A stretch of 64,000 nt of DNA from Streptomyces fumigatiscleroticus (lineage in GTDB: Bacteria; Actinomycetota; Actinomycetes; Streptomycetales; Streptomycetaceae). Location of the stretch: contig NZ_BMQF01000009.1 of the NCBI RefSeq assembly GCF_014647975.1, positions 1 to 64,000 of the forward strand, in the 5' to 3' direction. The notes below the pieces were generated by a model. That model did no database searches. It had not been told where the DNA came from and was given only the letters and a program-made list of their open reading frames with translations. Position 1 is the first letter of the stretch, and every line of letters starts with the position of its first letter. Of the stretch, positions 16,265-26,520 are shown in pieces. Made by a program: the position numbers and the translations under genes.

Positions 16265-17323
16265 ATGCCCGTGCTCCGTACCGTCCCCCTTCCCGTCCGC
16301 CGTACCGCGGCCCTGCTGCTCGCCCCCGTCCTCCTGCTGACCGCGTGCGGCGCCTCCACCGCGGGCCGGCAGGACGAGGACAAGGCCACCGGAGCCGGAT
16401 ATCCGCGCACCGTCGGCAACTGCGGCCACCGGGTCACCCTGAAGTCGGCCCCGCAGCGTGTCGTCTCCCTCGACCAGGGCACCACGGAGATCCTCCTCTC
16501 CCTCGGCCTGGCCGACCGCATGGCGGGCACCGCCACCTGGACCGACCCGGTGATGAAGGGCCTTCAGAAGGCGAACGCGTCCGTGCCGCGGCTGGCCGAC
16601 AACAACCCCTCCTTCGAGAAGGTGCTGGACGCCGCACCCGACTTCGTCACCGCCTCCTTCGTCTCCACCCTCGGCAAGGGCGGCGTCGCCACCCGCGAGC
16701 AGTTCGAGAAGCTGGGCGTGCCCGCGTACGTCTCCCCGTCCGACTGCGCCGCGGGCAAGGACAACGACAGCGGCGGCGACGGCTCCCGCGGCGAGCCGCT
16801 CACCCTCGACGCCGTCTACGGCGAGATACGCGACCTGGCCCACGCGACCGGGGTGGACGCCCGGGGCGAGAAGCTCGTCGCGCGGCTGAAGGAGCGGGTG
16901 CGCACGGCCACCGACGGCCTGGACGCCTCCGGCGTCTCCCTCATGTACTGGTTCGCCAACTCCGAGTCGCCCTACCTCGCCGGCTGCTGCGGCGCCCCCG
17001 GCGCCATCACCCGGGCGGTCGGGGCGGAGAACGTCTTCTCCGACACCCACGACGAGTGGCCGCAGATCAACTGGGAGACCGTCGCCGACCGCGACCCCGA
17101 TGTCATCGTCCTCGGCGACCTGACCCGCAAGTCGCAGACCGCGGAGAGCGCCGAGGCCAAGATCCGGTTCCTGGAGACCAACGCGGCCACCCGCAACCTC
17201 ACCGCCGTGAAGAAGAAGCGGTACGTCCTGCTGAGCGGGCAGGCGATGAACCCCTCCCTCCGCACGGTCGAGGGCATCGAGCAGGTCGCCGCCGGGCTGC
17301 GCGAGCTCGGGCTCGCCCGGTGA
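16265..17323 (+). CDS. btuF: cobalamin-binding lipoprotein BtuF-like
   Basis: 352 residues from ATG 16265. A lipoprotein signal ends in LLLTACGAS with Cys28 as the lipidation site. The mature protein is a type III periplasmic binding fold (PF01497): QRVVSLDQGTTEILLSLGLA opens lobe 1, a long helix linker follows, and INWETVADRDPDVIVLGDL is the typical lobe 2 strand. The binding protein captures corrinoid outside the membrane and hands it to BtuC. The fold is shared with siderophore receptors, but the AdoCbl riboswitch in front argues for B12. Its stop overlaps the start of btuC (GTGA at 17320-17323). Confidence 0.88.
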   Translation: MPVLRTVPLPVRRTAALLLAPVLLLTACGASTAGRQDEDKATGAGYPRTVGNCGHRVTLKSAPQRVVSLDQGTTEILLSLGLADRMAGTATWTDPVMKGLQKANASVPRLADNNPSFEKVLDAAPDFVTASFVSTLGKGGVATREQFEKLGVPAYVSPSDCAAGKDNDSGGDGSRGEPLTLDAVYGEIRDLAHATGVDARGEKLVARLKERVRTATDGLDASGVSLMYWFANSESPYLAGCCGAPGAITRAVGAENVFSDTHDEWPQINWETVADRDPDVIVLGDLTRKSQTAESAEAKIRFLETNAATRNLTAVKKKRYVLLSGQAMNPSLRTVEGIEQVAAGLRELGLAR

Positions 17324-18329
17324 GCCTGCGCGCCACGCTGCTGACGTCCACCGGTCTGCTGGCGCTGGCCGCGTCGGTCGCCGTCGCCGTGACCATCGGA
17401 CCCGCCGACATCTCCACGGCGGACGTGTGGGCGTCGGTCGCCGCCCATGCGGGGCTGGGGGAGAGCGGGCTCGCGCCGCTGCGGGACGGCATCGTGTGGA
17501 ACCTGCGGATGCCGCGCACGCTGCTCGCCGCGGTGTGCGGCGCCGGACTCGCCCTGTGCGGGGCGGTCATGCAGTCCCTGCTGCGCAACCCGCTGGCCGA
17601 CCCCTTCGTGCTCGGTGTCTCCTCCGGCGCCTCCACCGGGGCGGTCGCGGTGGTCGTGCTCGGGGTGGGCGGCGGGGCCCTGTCCCTGTCGGCGGGGGCG
17701 TTCCTCGGCGCGCTGCTCTCCTTCGGGCTGGTGCTGCTGCTCAGCCACAGCCTGGGCGGCTCCACCGACCGGGTGGTGCTGTCCGGAGTGGCCGCCATGC
17801 AGCTGTTCTCCGCGCTGACCTCCTTCACCGTGCTGACCTCGGCGGACGCCGAGACCACACGCGGGGTGCTGTTCTGGCTGCTCGGCTCGCTGGCCGGCGC
17901 CGGCTGGGGCGAGGTGGCCCTGTGCGCGGCGGTGCTCGCCGCCGTCCTCGTGGTCTGCCTCGGGCACGCCCGGACCCTGGACGCGTTCGCCTTCGGGGAG
18001 GAGGCCGCGGCGTCGCTCGGCGTGCGGGTCGCCCGCGCCCGGCTGGTCCTGCTGTGCGCGACCGCCCTGCTCACCGCGGTCCTGGTCAGCTGCGCCGGAG
18101 CGATCGGCTTCGTCGGCCTGGTGCTGCCGCACGCGACCCGTGCGCTCACCGGCTCCGGACACGCCCGGCTGCTGCCGGTCACCGCGCTGGCCGGCGCCGT
18201 GTTCCTGGTGTGGGTGGACACCGCCGCCCGTACCGTCGTCGATCCGCAGGAGGTGCCGGTGGGCGTGGTGACGTCCCTGCTCGGGGTGCCGGCGTTCGTG
18301 GCCGTGCTCTACCGCGACAGGAGAAAGGC

Positions 18330-18333
<4 letters not shown>
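17320..18333 (+). CDS. btuC: cobalamin ABC transporter permease BtuC-like
   Basis: 337 residues from GTG 17320, overlapping the btuF stop. FecCD family with about ten membrane helices. LRMPRTLLAAVCGAGLALCG, MQSLLRNPLADPFVLGVSSG and AGAIGFVGLVLPHATRAL are the signature segments. The last two correspond to the substrate gate and the L-loop that docks on the ATPase. It forms the homodimeric channel for corrinoid entry. It is the middle gene of the riboswitch-controlled operon. Confidence 0.9.
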
Positions 18334-19172
<839 letters not shown>

Positions 19173-19727
19173 CGGCGTCCGCGGCGTCCGGGCAGTCGTC
19201 GCCGGAGCGTCCGGCCAGCCGGCCGTCGGGCTGCTCCACGGTCACCTGGACCGCCCCCAGCTGCGGGTCCTGGCGGAGCCGGGCGGCGGCGGCCGTGCAG
19301 GCGAGCTGGTCGACGGCCGTGCCGGTGAGGATGCCGGCGGCCGGCGGGAGTTCGACGGTGACCGTCGCGCCGTCGGTCCGCAGCGTCGGTGCGGTGGTGA
19401 GTGCCGACGGCAGTTCGGTGGCCAGCCCCTGCGCGCGCTCCTCGGCGTCGGGGCCTTTCAGCAGCAGGAGCACGGCGCTCTGGGGCCCGGCCGGAACCGG
19501 CGCCGGGCGCGGGACGGCCTCCAGGGCACCGCTGCGCACGAAGTAGACCGGGATCGTGGCGGCCCGCTCGGCGGCGCTCGGCGCCTCCTCCGGGACGGCG
19601 GTGCTGCCCGGCCTCAGGACACCGGTCGCGGGTTCGCCCGCCCCGACCACACCGGTCGAGGGGATGCCGCAGCCGGCCAGCGGAAGAACCGCCGCCGCGA
19701 GCAGCGGGGGAAACGCATGCCGGAGCT

Positions 19728-21245
19728 TCATGGCCCCTTCCTTCCCGGCACCGCCGGATCCGGTGTCGCGTCCTGCGGGCCGCCGTCGCGCAGCGGCAGT
19801 ACGACCGTGAACACGGCACCGCCGCCCGGCCGGTTGGCCGCCCGTACCGTGCCGCCGTGCAGACGCACGTTCTCCGCGGTGATGGCCAGTCCGAGTCCGC
19901 TGCCCTCGCTCCGGGCGCGGGCGCTGTCCGACTTGTAGAAACGGTCGAAGACCTGCGGCAGCACGCTGTCGGGGATGCCCTGCCCGCTGTCGCTGACCTC
20001 GATGACCGCCTGCCGTCCGGTGCCGGCGCGCTCCTGTGCGCGCAGGTGCAGGCGCACCGGGAGGGCGCCGTGGCGCAGGGCGTTGGCGACCAGGTTCGCG
20101 ACCACGACGTCCAGGCGGCGCGGATCGACGCGGCCGCGCAGCGTGCCGGGTTCCGGCAGACGGGTGTCCACCGTGTCCTGCCAGCCGCGGGCGGCGAGGG
20201 TGCGCCGGACGGACTCGGCCAGGTCGATGTCGTCCAGGTGGAGCGCGGCGGCGCCCGCGTCGAAGCGGGAGATCTCCATCAGGTCGTTCACCAGGGCGGC
20301 CAGCTTGGTGGTCTCCTCGCTGATGAGGCGTACGGCCATGGCGGTGTCGTCGTCCAGGCGGGCCGCGTCCTCGTCCAGTACGTCGGTCACCGCGGACATC
20401 GCGGCCAGCGGGGTGCGCAGCTCGTGCGACACGTCGGCGGCGAAGCGGCGGGCGCCCGCCTCCAGCCGCCGCAGTTCCGCCACGGACTCCTCCAGCGCGG
20501 CGGCGGTCTCGTTGAAGGAGCGGGACAGCTCGGCGAGTTCGTCGGAGCCGCGCACGGCGAGCCGGGTGTCCAGCCGGCCCTCGGCGATGCTGCGGGTCGC
20601 CCGGCGCAGTGCCCTGACCGGCCGCAGCACCCCGCGCGCCGCCAGCAGGGCGAGCAGGACGGCCAGGCCGAGGGCGGGTACGGTGGCGCGTTCGATGGCG
20701 GTGACCAGGGCGTCGACATAGCCCTGTTCCTCCTGCTGCGGCACGGTGAGATAGACCTCGAGCCCGGACGACCGCCGCTCGGCGGCGTGCGTGGCGGCGA
20801 AGGTGACGGGCATGCCGACGACGAGCGCGGAGCGGCCCTCGCGCGACACCCGCTGGAAGACCGTGGCGCGGCCGGAGCGCACCGCCGTACGCATCGCCGG
20901 GGACAGCTCCTCGAAGGCGTCGCCGGGAGCGGAGGTCGCGCTCAGTTCCCGGTAGACGGCCAGCACCCGCCAGTTCGCGGACCGTCCGCCGCGCGCGACG
21001 TCCGCGGCGAACAGTTCCAGGTCGGACCGGGCCGGCGGGAAGCGGTAGTCGGGCACCAGGGTGTCGACCCGGTCCCGGAAGTCGTCGATCACCGTGTCCT
21101 GGCTCTGCTGGAGGACCCCGGTGCGCGCCTGACGGAAGGTCAGCGCGCCGGTGGTCAGCGTGGCCACGGCGGCGACCAGGGTGAAGGCCACCATCAGCCG
21201 GACCCGCAGCCCGCTCAGCGCGCGCGGCAGCCGCGGAATCCTCAT
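19728..21245 (-). CDS. membrane sensor histidine kinase (HAMP)
   Basis: 505 residues from ATG 21245-21243, overlapping the regulator stop (ATGA). TM1 is at about 15-36, an extracytoplasmic sensor of about 150 residues follows, and TM2 is at about 185-205. A HAMP domain leads to the phospho-acceptor His274 in FAADVSHELRTPLAAM. ATP-binding boxes are VVANLVANALRHG (N), VSDSGQGIP (G1) and EGSGLGLAITAENV (G2). It belongs to the EnvZ/OmpR type and pairs with the adjacent regulator, which resembles AfsQ1. The ligand is unknown. Confidence 0.9.
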   Translation of the reverse strand: MRIPRLPRALSGLRVRLMVAFTLVAAVATLTTGALTFRQARTGVLQQSQDTVIDDFRDRVDTLVPDYRFPPARSDLELFAADVARGGRSANWRVLAVYRELSATSAPGDAFEELSPAMRTAVRSGRATVFQRVSREGRSALVVGMPVTFAATHAAERRSSGLEVYLTVPQQEEQGYVDALVTAIERATVPALGLAVLLALLAARGVLRPVRALRRATRSIAEGRLDTRLAVRGSDELAELSRSFNETAAALEESVAELRRLEAGARRFAADVSHELRTPLAAMSAVTDVLDEDAARLDDDTAMAVRLISEETTKLAALVNDLMEISRFDAGAAALHLDDIDLAESVRRTLAARGWQDTVDTRLPEPGTLRGRVDPRRLDVVVANLVANALRHGALPVRLHLRAQERAGTGRQAVIEVSDSGQGIPDSVLPQVFDRFYKSDSARARSEGSGLGLAITAENVRLHGGTVRAANRPGGGAVFTVVLPLRDGGPQDATPDPAVPGRKGP

Positions 21246-21931
21246 CGTGCCCCGAACCGGTATCCGAAACCGCGCACGGTGTGGATGTGGCGGGGCCGCT
21301 CCGAGGACTCCCCGAGCTTGGCCCGCAGCCGCTTGACGCAGGCGTCCACCAGCCGCGCGTCCCCGTGGTAGCTGTGCTCCCACACGGCCTCCAGGAGCTG
21401 CTGGCGGCTGAACACCTGCCCGGGCGAGGCGGACAGGGTGAGCAGCAGCCGGAGCTCGGAGGGGCCCAGGGCGACGGGGTGTCCCCCGAGGGTGACGGTC
21501 AGCCCGGCGCGGTCGACGGTGAGGTCGCCGTGGTGCTCGGTCCGCGGTGCGCCGTACTCGCCGGGCGGGCCGCCCGCGCGGCGCAGCACCGCCCGGACGC
21601 GAGCGTCCAGTACCCGCGCACGGACGGGTTTGACCACGTAGTCGTCGGCTCCCGCCTCCAGTCCGACGACGACGTCCGCGTCGTCGCCGCGAGCGGTGGC
21701 CATGATGATCGGCACCTGATCGTGGGCGCGTATCCGGCGGCACACCTCCAGTCCCGGCATGCCCGGCAGCATCAGGTCCAGGATCACGGCGTCGGGCCGG
21801 AAGGAGCGCAGCCGCTCCAGTCCGTCCTCGCCCGTCGCGGCCGCGGCGACCTCGTGTCCCTGGCGTCGCAGCGCGAGCCGCAGTCCCTCCCGTACGGCGC
21901 GGTCGTCTTCGATGATCAGGACACGTGGCAT
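21242..21931 (-). CDS. OmpR-family response regulator (AfsQ1-like)
   Basis: 229 residues from ATG 21931-21929. The receiver has Asp9/Asp10, phospho-acceptor Asp52 (DAVILDLMLPGMPG) and Lys101 (DDYVVKPVRARV). The C-terminal winged helix has LGPSELRLLLTLSASPGQ, VWEHSYHGDARLVDACVKRL and the wing HTVRGFGYRFG. Sequence and length recall AfsQ1, which affects antibiotic production and nitrogen control in S. coelicolor, but this is a paralogue with a different operon partner (GerMN lipoprotein). It is the first gene of a tight three-gene operon with ATGA overlaps at both joins. Confidence 0.9.
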   Translation of the reverse strand: MPRVLIIEDDRAVREGLRLALRRQGHEVAAAATGEDGLERLRSFRPDAVILDLMLPGMPGLEVCRRIRAHDQVPIIMATARGDDADVVVGLEAGADDYVVKPVRARVLDARVRAVLRRAGGPPGEYGAPRTEHHGDLTVDRAGLTVTLGGHPVALGPSELRLLLTLSASPGQVFSRQQLLEAVWEHSYHGDARLVDACVKRLRAKLGESSERPRHIHTVRGFGYRFGAR

Positions 21932-22044
21932 GGACCTCAGTATGCGGGCGGACGGGCGTCCGTCCCCGGCCGGGTGGCGGCTGTTACAGAGCGGTCCAAG
22001 AGCGGTCCACCGGCGCGCACACGGGCGGGACACCCTCATCGATC

Positions 22045-22914
22045 ATGAACGTGCACCGATCGACGTCCCCACCGCCGGGCGCGGCCCACCGCCGCCGCAG
22101 GGGCCGCGCCCGACGTGGCCGGGGCGGGAAGCCGGCCCTGTGGACCGGACTCGCGGCCGCCCTCGTGCTCCTGCCCCTCGGCCATCTGGCGCTGAAGGAC
22201 CGGACGGCGGCCTCCCACGGCGCCGCCGGATCGCCCTCGACGCTCCAGGCGAAGCCGTCCCCCGAGGCGTCCCCCGCCTCCCGGAGCCCGGAGCCGGACA
22301 CGAGCGGAACCGCCCGCGAGAAGGTGAGACCGTCCTCGACCGCGATCCCGTCGTCCGGACCCGGGACGTTCGACACCGCCGGCGGCAGCGGTGCCGCCGT
22401 CGGCGGGAACGAGCGGACACTGACCTACACGGTCCAGGTCGAGGACGGCATCGGCATAGCGGCGGCCGACGTCGCGGCCGAGGTCGAACGTGTCCTCGCC
22501 GACCCCCGGGGCTGGACGGCCGACGGCAGGGTGGGCTTCCGGCGGGTGTCCGGCGGCACGTCCGACTTCCGGGTACGGCTCGCCACCGCCGGGACGGTGG
22601 ACCGCATCTGCGGCGAGTACGGCCTGGACACCGGCGGCGAGGTCAATTGCAGTGTGGGCAAGGACGTCATGGTCAACCTGAAACGGTGGCTGCTGGCCAC
22701 CCAGTACTACACGGACGACGTGACGTCCTACCGCGCCCTGATCATCAACCACGAGGTCGGGCACTTCCTCGGCCACGGCCACGAGACCTGCCCGGGCGCC
22801 GGGCGGCCCGCGCCGGTGATGATGCAGCAGATCAAGGGCCTGCACGGCTGCCGGACCAATGTCTGGCCCTACGACGACGACGGCCGGCCCGTCACCGGGC
22901 CCGCCGTGCCCTGA
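22045..22914 (+). CDS. DUF3152 membrane-anchored metalloprotease-like protein
   Basis: 289 residues from ATG 22045. A basic N-terminus (HRRRRGRARRGRGG) precedes one membrane helix at about residues 35-52, then a Pro/Ser-rich linker to about 120. The extracytoplasmic DUF3152 domain begins with LTYTVQVEDGIGI. It contains a metzincin-type zinc motif, NHEVGHFLGHGHETCPG (HExxHxxGxxH), with two further Cys residues that could form a disulfide. A membrane-tethered zinc protease is likely. The gene diverges from the two-component operon with 113 nt between starts. Confidence 0.82.
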   Translation: MNVHRSTSPPPGAAHRRRRGRARRGRGGKPALWTGLAAALVLLPLGHLALKDRTAASHGAAGSPSTLQAKPSPEASPASRSPEPDTSGTAREKVRPSSTAIPSSGPGTFDTAGGSGAAVGGNERTLTYTVQVEDGIGIAAADVAAEVERVLADPRGWTADGRVGFRRVSGGTSDFRVRLATAGTVDRICGEYGLDTGGEVNCSVGKDVMVNLKRWLLATQYYTDDVTSYRALIINHEVGHFLGHGHETCPGAGRPAPVMMQQIKGLHGCRTNVWPYDDDGRPVTGPAVP

Positions 22915-22959
22915 TCCCGTCCGGTACCGGACCGGCCGGCCGGTGCGGTGGCTCGTGGC

Positions 22960-23760
22960 TCACCGTGGTGCGTCGCGGGAGGCGTCCGGGGCCGCAGGGA
23001 GGCGCGGTACCGCGTCGCGCAGCCGGCGGGTGGCGGGGTGCCGGGGGCCGCGCAGCACGTCGGTCAGCGGGCCCTCCTCCACGATCCGCCCGTGCTCCAG
23101 CACGGCGACCCGCTCGCAGAACTCCTCGACGACCAGGAGGTCGTGGGAGATCAGCAGGCAGGAGAGCCGGTGCTCGGCGCGCAGCCGGCCGAGCAGCCCG
23201 AGGATCCGCGCCTGCACGGTCGTGTCCAGCGCGCTGGTCGGCTCGTCCAGCACCAGGAAGCGGGGCCGCAGCGCCAGCGCGCGGGCGATCGCCACGCGCT
23301 GGCGCTGCCCGCCGGAGAGCTGGTGCGGAAAGCGCGCGGCGTGCTCGGCGGTCAGCCCCACGTCGGCCAGGAGCGCGGCGACGCGGGCGGGTTCGGCGCC
23401 GCGCGGCACCATCCGGTGGGCGCGCAGCACCTCGGCGACGGCCGTGCCCACCCGCATACGCGGATCGAGGGAGCCCTCGGTGTCCTGCACGACGATCTGC
23501 ACCGCCCGCCGGAAGGGCTGCGGCCGCCGCATCCGGCCGAGGTCGGCGCCGTCGAACAGGACCGTGCCGCGGGCCGGCGCGACCAGCCCCAGCAGACACC
23601 GGGCCAGCGTCGTCTTGCCCGACCCGCTCTCGCCGATCAGACCCAGGCCGTACGGGCCCTCGGGCAGCGTCAGGCTCACCCGGTCCAGCACCGTCGTGCC
23701 GCCGTGGATCACGGTCAGGCCGCGTGCCTCAAGCACCGGCCGTTCCCGTGCCGCGTACAC
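22960..23760 (-). CDS. oligopeptide/nickel-type ABC transporter ATPase (second)
   Basis: 266 residues from GTG 23760; a GTG at 23799 is an alternative. It is the OppF/DppF class with Walker A GESGSGKTT, the Q-loop region VQIVVQDTEGSLDPRMRVG, signature QLSGGQRQRVAIARALAL, and Walker B FLVLDEPTSALD. The start overlaps the first ATPase gene by 32 nt. The usual C-terminal Cys-rich iron-sulfur or peptide-binding tail of OppF is short here. It would work as a heterodimer with the neighbouring ATPase, but no permease gene is present in the operon. Confidence 0.88.
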   Translation of the reverse strand: MYAARERPVLEARGLTVIHGGTTVLDRVSLTLPEGPYGLGLIGESGSGKTTLARCLLGLVAPARGTVLFDGADLGRMRRPQPFRRAVQIVVQDTEGSLDPRMRVGTAVAEVLRAHRMVPRGAEPARVAALLADVGLTAEHAARFPHQLSGGQRQRVAIARALALRPRFLVLDEPTSALDTTVQARILGLLGRLRAEHRLSCLLISHDLLVVEEFCERVAVLEHGRIVEEGPLTDVLRGPRHPATRRLRDAVPRLPAAPDASRDAPR

Positions 23761-24541
23761 CGTCCGGTCCGGGCAGCGCGGCCAGCAGCTCCCGGGCACA
23801 GTCCGAGCGGGGCGCGGTGACCAGGTCGGCGGCGGGACGGTCCTCGACCACCCGGCCGCGGTGCAGCACCGCGATCCGGTCGCACAGCCCGGCCAGCAGC
23901 GCCAGATGATGGCTGATGAACAGCACGGCCGTCCCGTGGGCGGACCGCAGGTCCGCCAGCAGCGCGCAGATCTGCGCCTGGGCCGTCACATCCAGCGAAC
24001 TGGTCGGTTCGTCGGCGACGAGCAGCCGTACCCCGAGAGCCGACGCGAGCGCGATCGCCGTCCGCTGCGACTGCCCGCCCGACAGCTGGTGCGGGAAGCG
24101 GGACAGATGCCCGGCGGGCAGCCCGACCCGCTCCATCGCCTCGGCGGCCCGGCGGCGCGCCTCGGCCCGTGTGCCGCCGTGCAGCCGCAGCGCGCGCAGC
24201 ATGGTCGTGCCGACCGGCAGCACCGGGCTGAAGGCGGCGGCCGGGTTCTGCGGGATCAGCGCCATGACCGAGCCGCGCAGCTGCCGCAGCCGGCGTTCCG
24301 GCGCCGGCACCAGCTCCTCGCCGGACAGCCGGACGCTGCCGGTCACGTGGGCGCCGGTGTGCCGGGTCAGTCCCAGCACCGTCAGCCCGGCCGTCGTCTT
24401 GCCCGCCCCGCTCTCCCCGGCGAGCCCCAGGAACTCGCCCTCGCGCAGGTCGAGTCCGCCGATGTGCACGACCGTCTCGGGGCCGAACGAGACACGCAGG
24501 TCACGCAGTTGGAGGAGAGGGGTGCCGGGCGCCGGGGTCAT
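23729..24541 (-). CDS. oligopeptide/nickel-type ABC transporter ATPase (first)
   Basis: 270 residues from ATG 24541-24539. OppD/DppD class: Walker A GESGAGKTT, signature QLSGGQSQRTAIALASAL, Walker B LLVADEPTSSLD, and switch SHHLALLAGLCD. It is shorter than usual OppD (about 320), and the C-terminal extension is reduced. It follows the binding-protein gene after 59 nt. In this family the two permeases are normally encoded between the binding protein and this ATPase; here they are absent. Confidence 0.88.
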   Translation of the reverse strand: MTPAPGTPLLQLRDLRVSFGPETVVHIGGLDLREGEFLGLAGESGAGKTTAGLTVLGLTRHTGAHVTGSVRLSGEELVPAPERRLRQLRGSVMALIPQNPAAAFSPVLPVGTTMLRALRLHGGTRAEARRRAAEAMERVGLPAGHLSRFPHQLSGGQSQRTAIALASALGVRLLVADEPTSSLDVTAQAQICALLADLRSAHGTAVLFISHHLALLAGLCDRIAVLHRGRVVEDRPAADLVTAPRSDCARELLAALPGPDGVRGTGTAGA

Positions 24542-24600
24542 CGGTCGGACTCGGGCCGCGCGGCGCAGCGGCGGCACACCGCGCGTGTGCACCGCGCGCC

Positions 24601-26229
24601 TCACGCCCGTACCCGGGTGAGCTCGTGGAAAAACACGACGTTGGCGTAGGCCGGGTTGTCGGTGAAGCCCTCGACCCGGCTGCTCAGCACCCGTTGATAG
24701 GTCATCGTGCCGAGGAAGAGCGCGGGCGCGTCCGCGATCAGCATCTCCTGCATCGTGCGGTACGTCCGCTCGGCCCCGTCCGGGTCGGTGGCCGTCTGCG
24801 CGCCGACCCGGTCGATGAGCCGGTCCAGCGCGGGATTCGAGTAGTAGGCCAGGTTGTAGGAGATCTCCTTCTCGGTGCGGAACACGTTGCGGAAGTACGA
24901 CAGCGGCTCGGCGTCGTCCGGCCACCAGAACATCACGAAGACGTCCTGGCGCTCGTCGGGATCCGCGCTCCTGGCGCGCGGCCACTGCACCGACCCCCAC
25001 GGGAGCCCCACGGGTTTCAGGTCCACGCCCAGCGGACGCAGCTGCGCCTTCATCAGGCCCGCCATGGTGCGGATGGTGTCCTCGCCCTCGGGATAGGTCA
25101 GCTCCAGCTCGACGGTCCTGCCGCTCCCCGGGCCGTACCCGGCCTGCGCCAGCAGCTTTCGGGCCTGGTCCTGGTCGTCGCCGGGCAGGTCCAGCCGGTC
25201 GGTGTGCCCGAGCAGTCCCTCGGGGACGACGCCGTCCGAGGCGACGTAGGCGCCCCTGTTCACGGCGACCAGCTCCTCGTAGTCGAGGCCCTGCGCGATC
25301 GCGCGGCGCACCCGCACGTCGTCGAGCGGTTTCCGCCGGGTGTTCAGCAGGCCGAGCAGGGTCTGCCAGGAGGGCCGTTCCCGCACGGCCAGGCCCGGCC
25401 GGCCGCGCAGCGTGTCCAGCAGCTGCGGCGGCAGGGACTCCGCGTAGTCGCCCTCCCCGGACCGCATGAGCTGGGCCGTCGTGGAGGGCTGCGGCACCAC
25501 CCGGAAGACCGCCTCGGTGTAGCGGTCGCCGTCCCAGCCGCCCCAGTAGTCCTGGTACGCGGTCAGCTCCAGCTCGTTCTCGGCGCCCGGCTTCCACGAG
25601 CCGACCGTGTAGGGACCGGTGCCGCGGCCTGCGGCCCTGTAGTACCCGGGATCGTCGGAGACCTCGTAGATGTAGGCGGCGTAGGAGGCGGAGGCGATGA
25701 TGTCCAGCGATGCCGGGCGGGACAGCTCGAAGCGGACCTTCCGTGTCCCCAGCGGGGTGATCCGCCGTACCGGGTCCCAGAGGTAGGAGGCGCCGGACTT
25801 CAGTTCCCTGGTGCGCTCCACGGCCGCCTTCACCGCCCGGGCGGTCAGCGGACGCCCCGAGTGGAACGTCACCCCCGGGCGCAGGGTGAACGTCCACGTC
25901 CGGCGGTCCCGCGACGACGTCCACGACGTCGCGAGCAGCCCTTCGGCCCGGCCGGTGCGGGCGTTGTAGCGGGTCAGGGTCTCGTAGAGATTGGACAGGG
26001 CGACGACTTCGTCGGAGTAGGACCGCGCCGGGTCCCACTCGGTGACGATCGCCTCGTTGGAGAGATAGACGAAGGTGTCGCCGTGCCGGGCCTTGTCGCC
26101 TCCGCCGGAGCAGCCGGCCGCCACGACCACCACGGCCAGGGCGGCGGCCACGGTGGCACGGAACCGGGTGGCCGGGCGCCGCGGGCGGCGGCGTGCGGGG
26201 CGACATCCGGGGAAAGGCCGCAATGCCAT
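24601..26229 (-). CDS. peptide/nickel-type ABC substrate-binding lipoprotein
   Basis: 542 residues from ATG 26229-26227, with GAGAGG upstream. The lipoprotein signal has a long twin-basic leader, and Cys40 follows VVVVAAGC. The mature protein is an SBP_bac_5 fold (DppA/OppA): SNEAIVTEWDPARSYSDEV, LATSWTSSRDRRTWTFTLRP, RRAIAQGLDYEELV and a C-terminal lobe with WWPDDAEPLSYF. It would bind peptides or similar solutes outside the membrane. Upstream lie four 13-bp tandem repeats at 26308-26359. Downstream come two ATPase genes but no permease. Confidence 0.88.
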   Translation of the reverse strand: MALRPFPGCRPARRRPRRPATRFRATVAAALAVVVVAAGCSGGGDKARHGDTFVYLSNEAIVTEWDPARSYSDEVVALSNLYETLTRYNARTGRAEGLLATSWTSSRDRRTWTFTLRPGVTFHSGRPLTARAVKAAVERTRELKSGASYLWDPVRRITPLGTRKVRFELSRPASLDIIASASYAAYIYEVSDDPGYYRAAGRGTGPYTVGSWKPGAENELELTAYQDYWGGWDGDRYTEAVFRVVPQPSTTAQLMRSGEGDYAESLPPQLLDTLRGRPGLAVRERPSWQTLLGLLNTRRKPLDDVRVRRAIAQGLDYEELVAVNRGAYVASDGVVPEGLLGHTDRLDLPGDDQDQARKLLAQAGYGPGSGRTVELELTYPEGEDTIRTMAGLMKAQLRPLGVDLKPVGLPWGSVQWPRARSADPDERQDVFVMFWWPDDAEPLSYFRNVFRTEKEISYNLAYYSNPALDRLIDRVGAQTATDPDGAERTYRTMQEMLIADAPALFLGTMTYQRVLSSRVEGFTDNPAYANVVFFHELTRVRA

Positions 26230-26307
26230 GATCGAGCCTCTCGGGACAGGTGCTCGGGGCTGTTCCCGCCGGACCGGCTCGACCGCGTTCTTCGCGCCGC
26301 GTTCCTC

Positions 26308-26359
26308 GCCGTACGTCGTGGCCGTACTTAGTGGCCGTACGTCGTGGCCGTACGTCGTG
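26308..26359 (-). repeat. four tandem 13-bp repeats upstream of the binding-protein gene
   Basis: The unit GCCGTACGTCGTG occurs four times head to tail (26308-26320, 26321-26333, 26334-26346, 26347-26359). Three copies are exact, and the second reads GCCGTACTTAGTG. The array is 79-130 nt upstream of the minus-strand start at 26229, where its promoter or operator should be. A regulator-binding array or a slippage-prone repeat is possible. Confidence 0.6.
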
Positions 26360-26520
26360 CGCCGCGCCGACCGCGCCGGAGGCGTGCGGTGCCTGACAGC
26401 CTGGCACGCGGATCCGGCGGACCGGCAGCCGTCTTCAGGCTCTTTCGGGTCCGCCCGGGAAGCCGGCCGCGGCCCGGCACCCGGGAGAGACCGGTCGGCG
26501 TGCACCGGCACGATCGGTGC

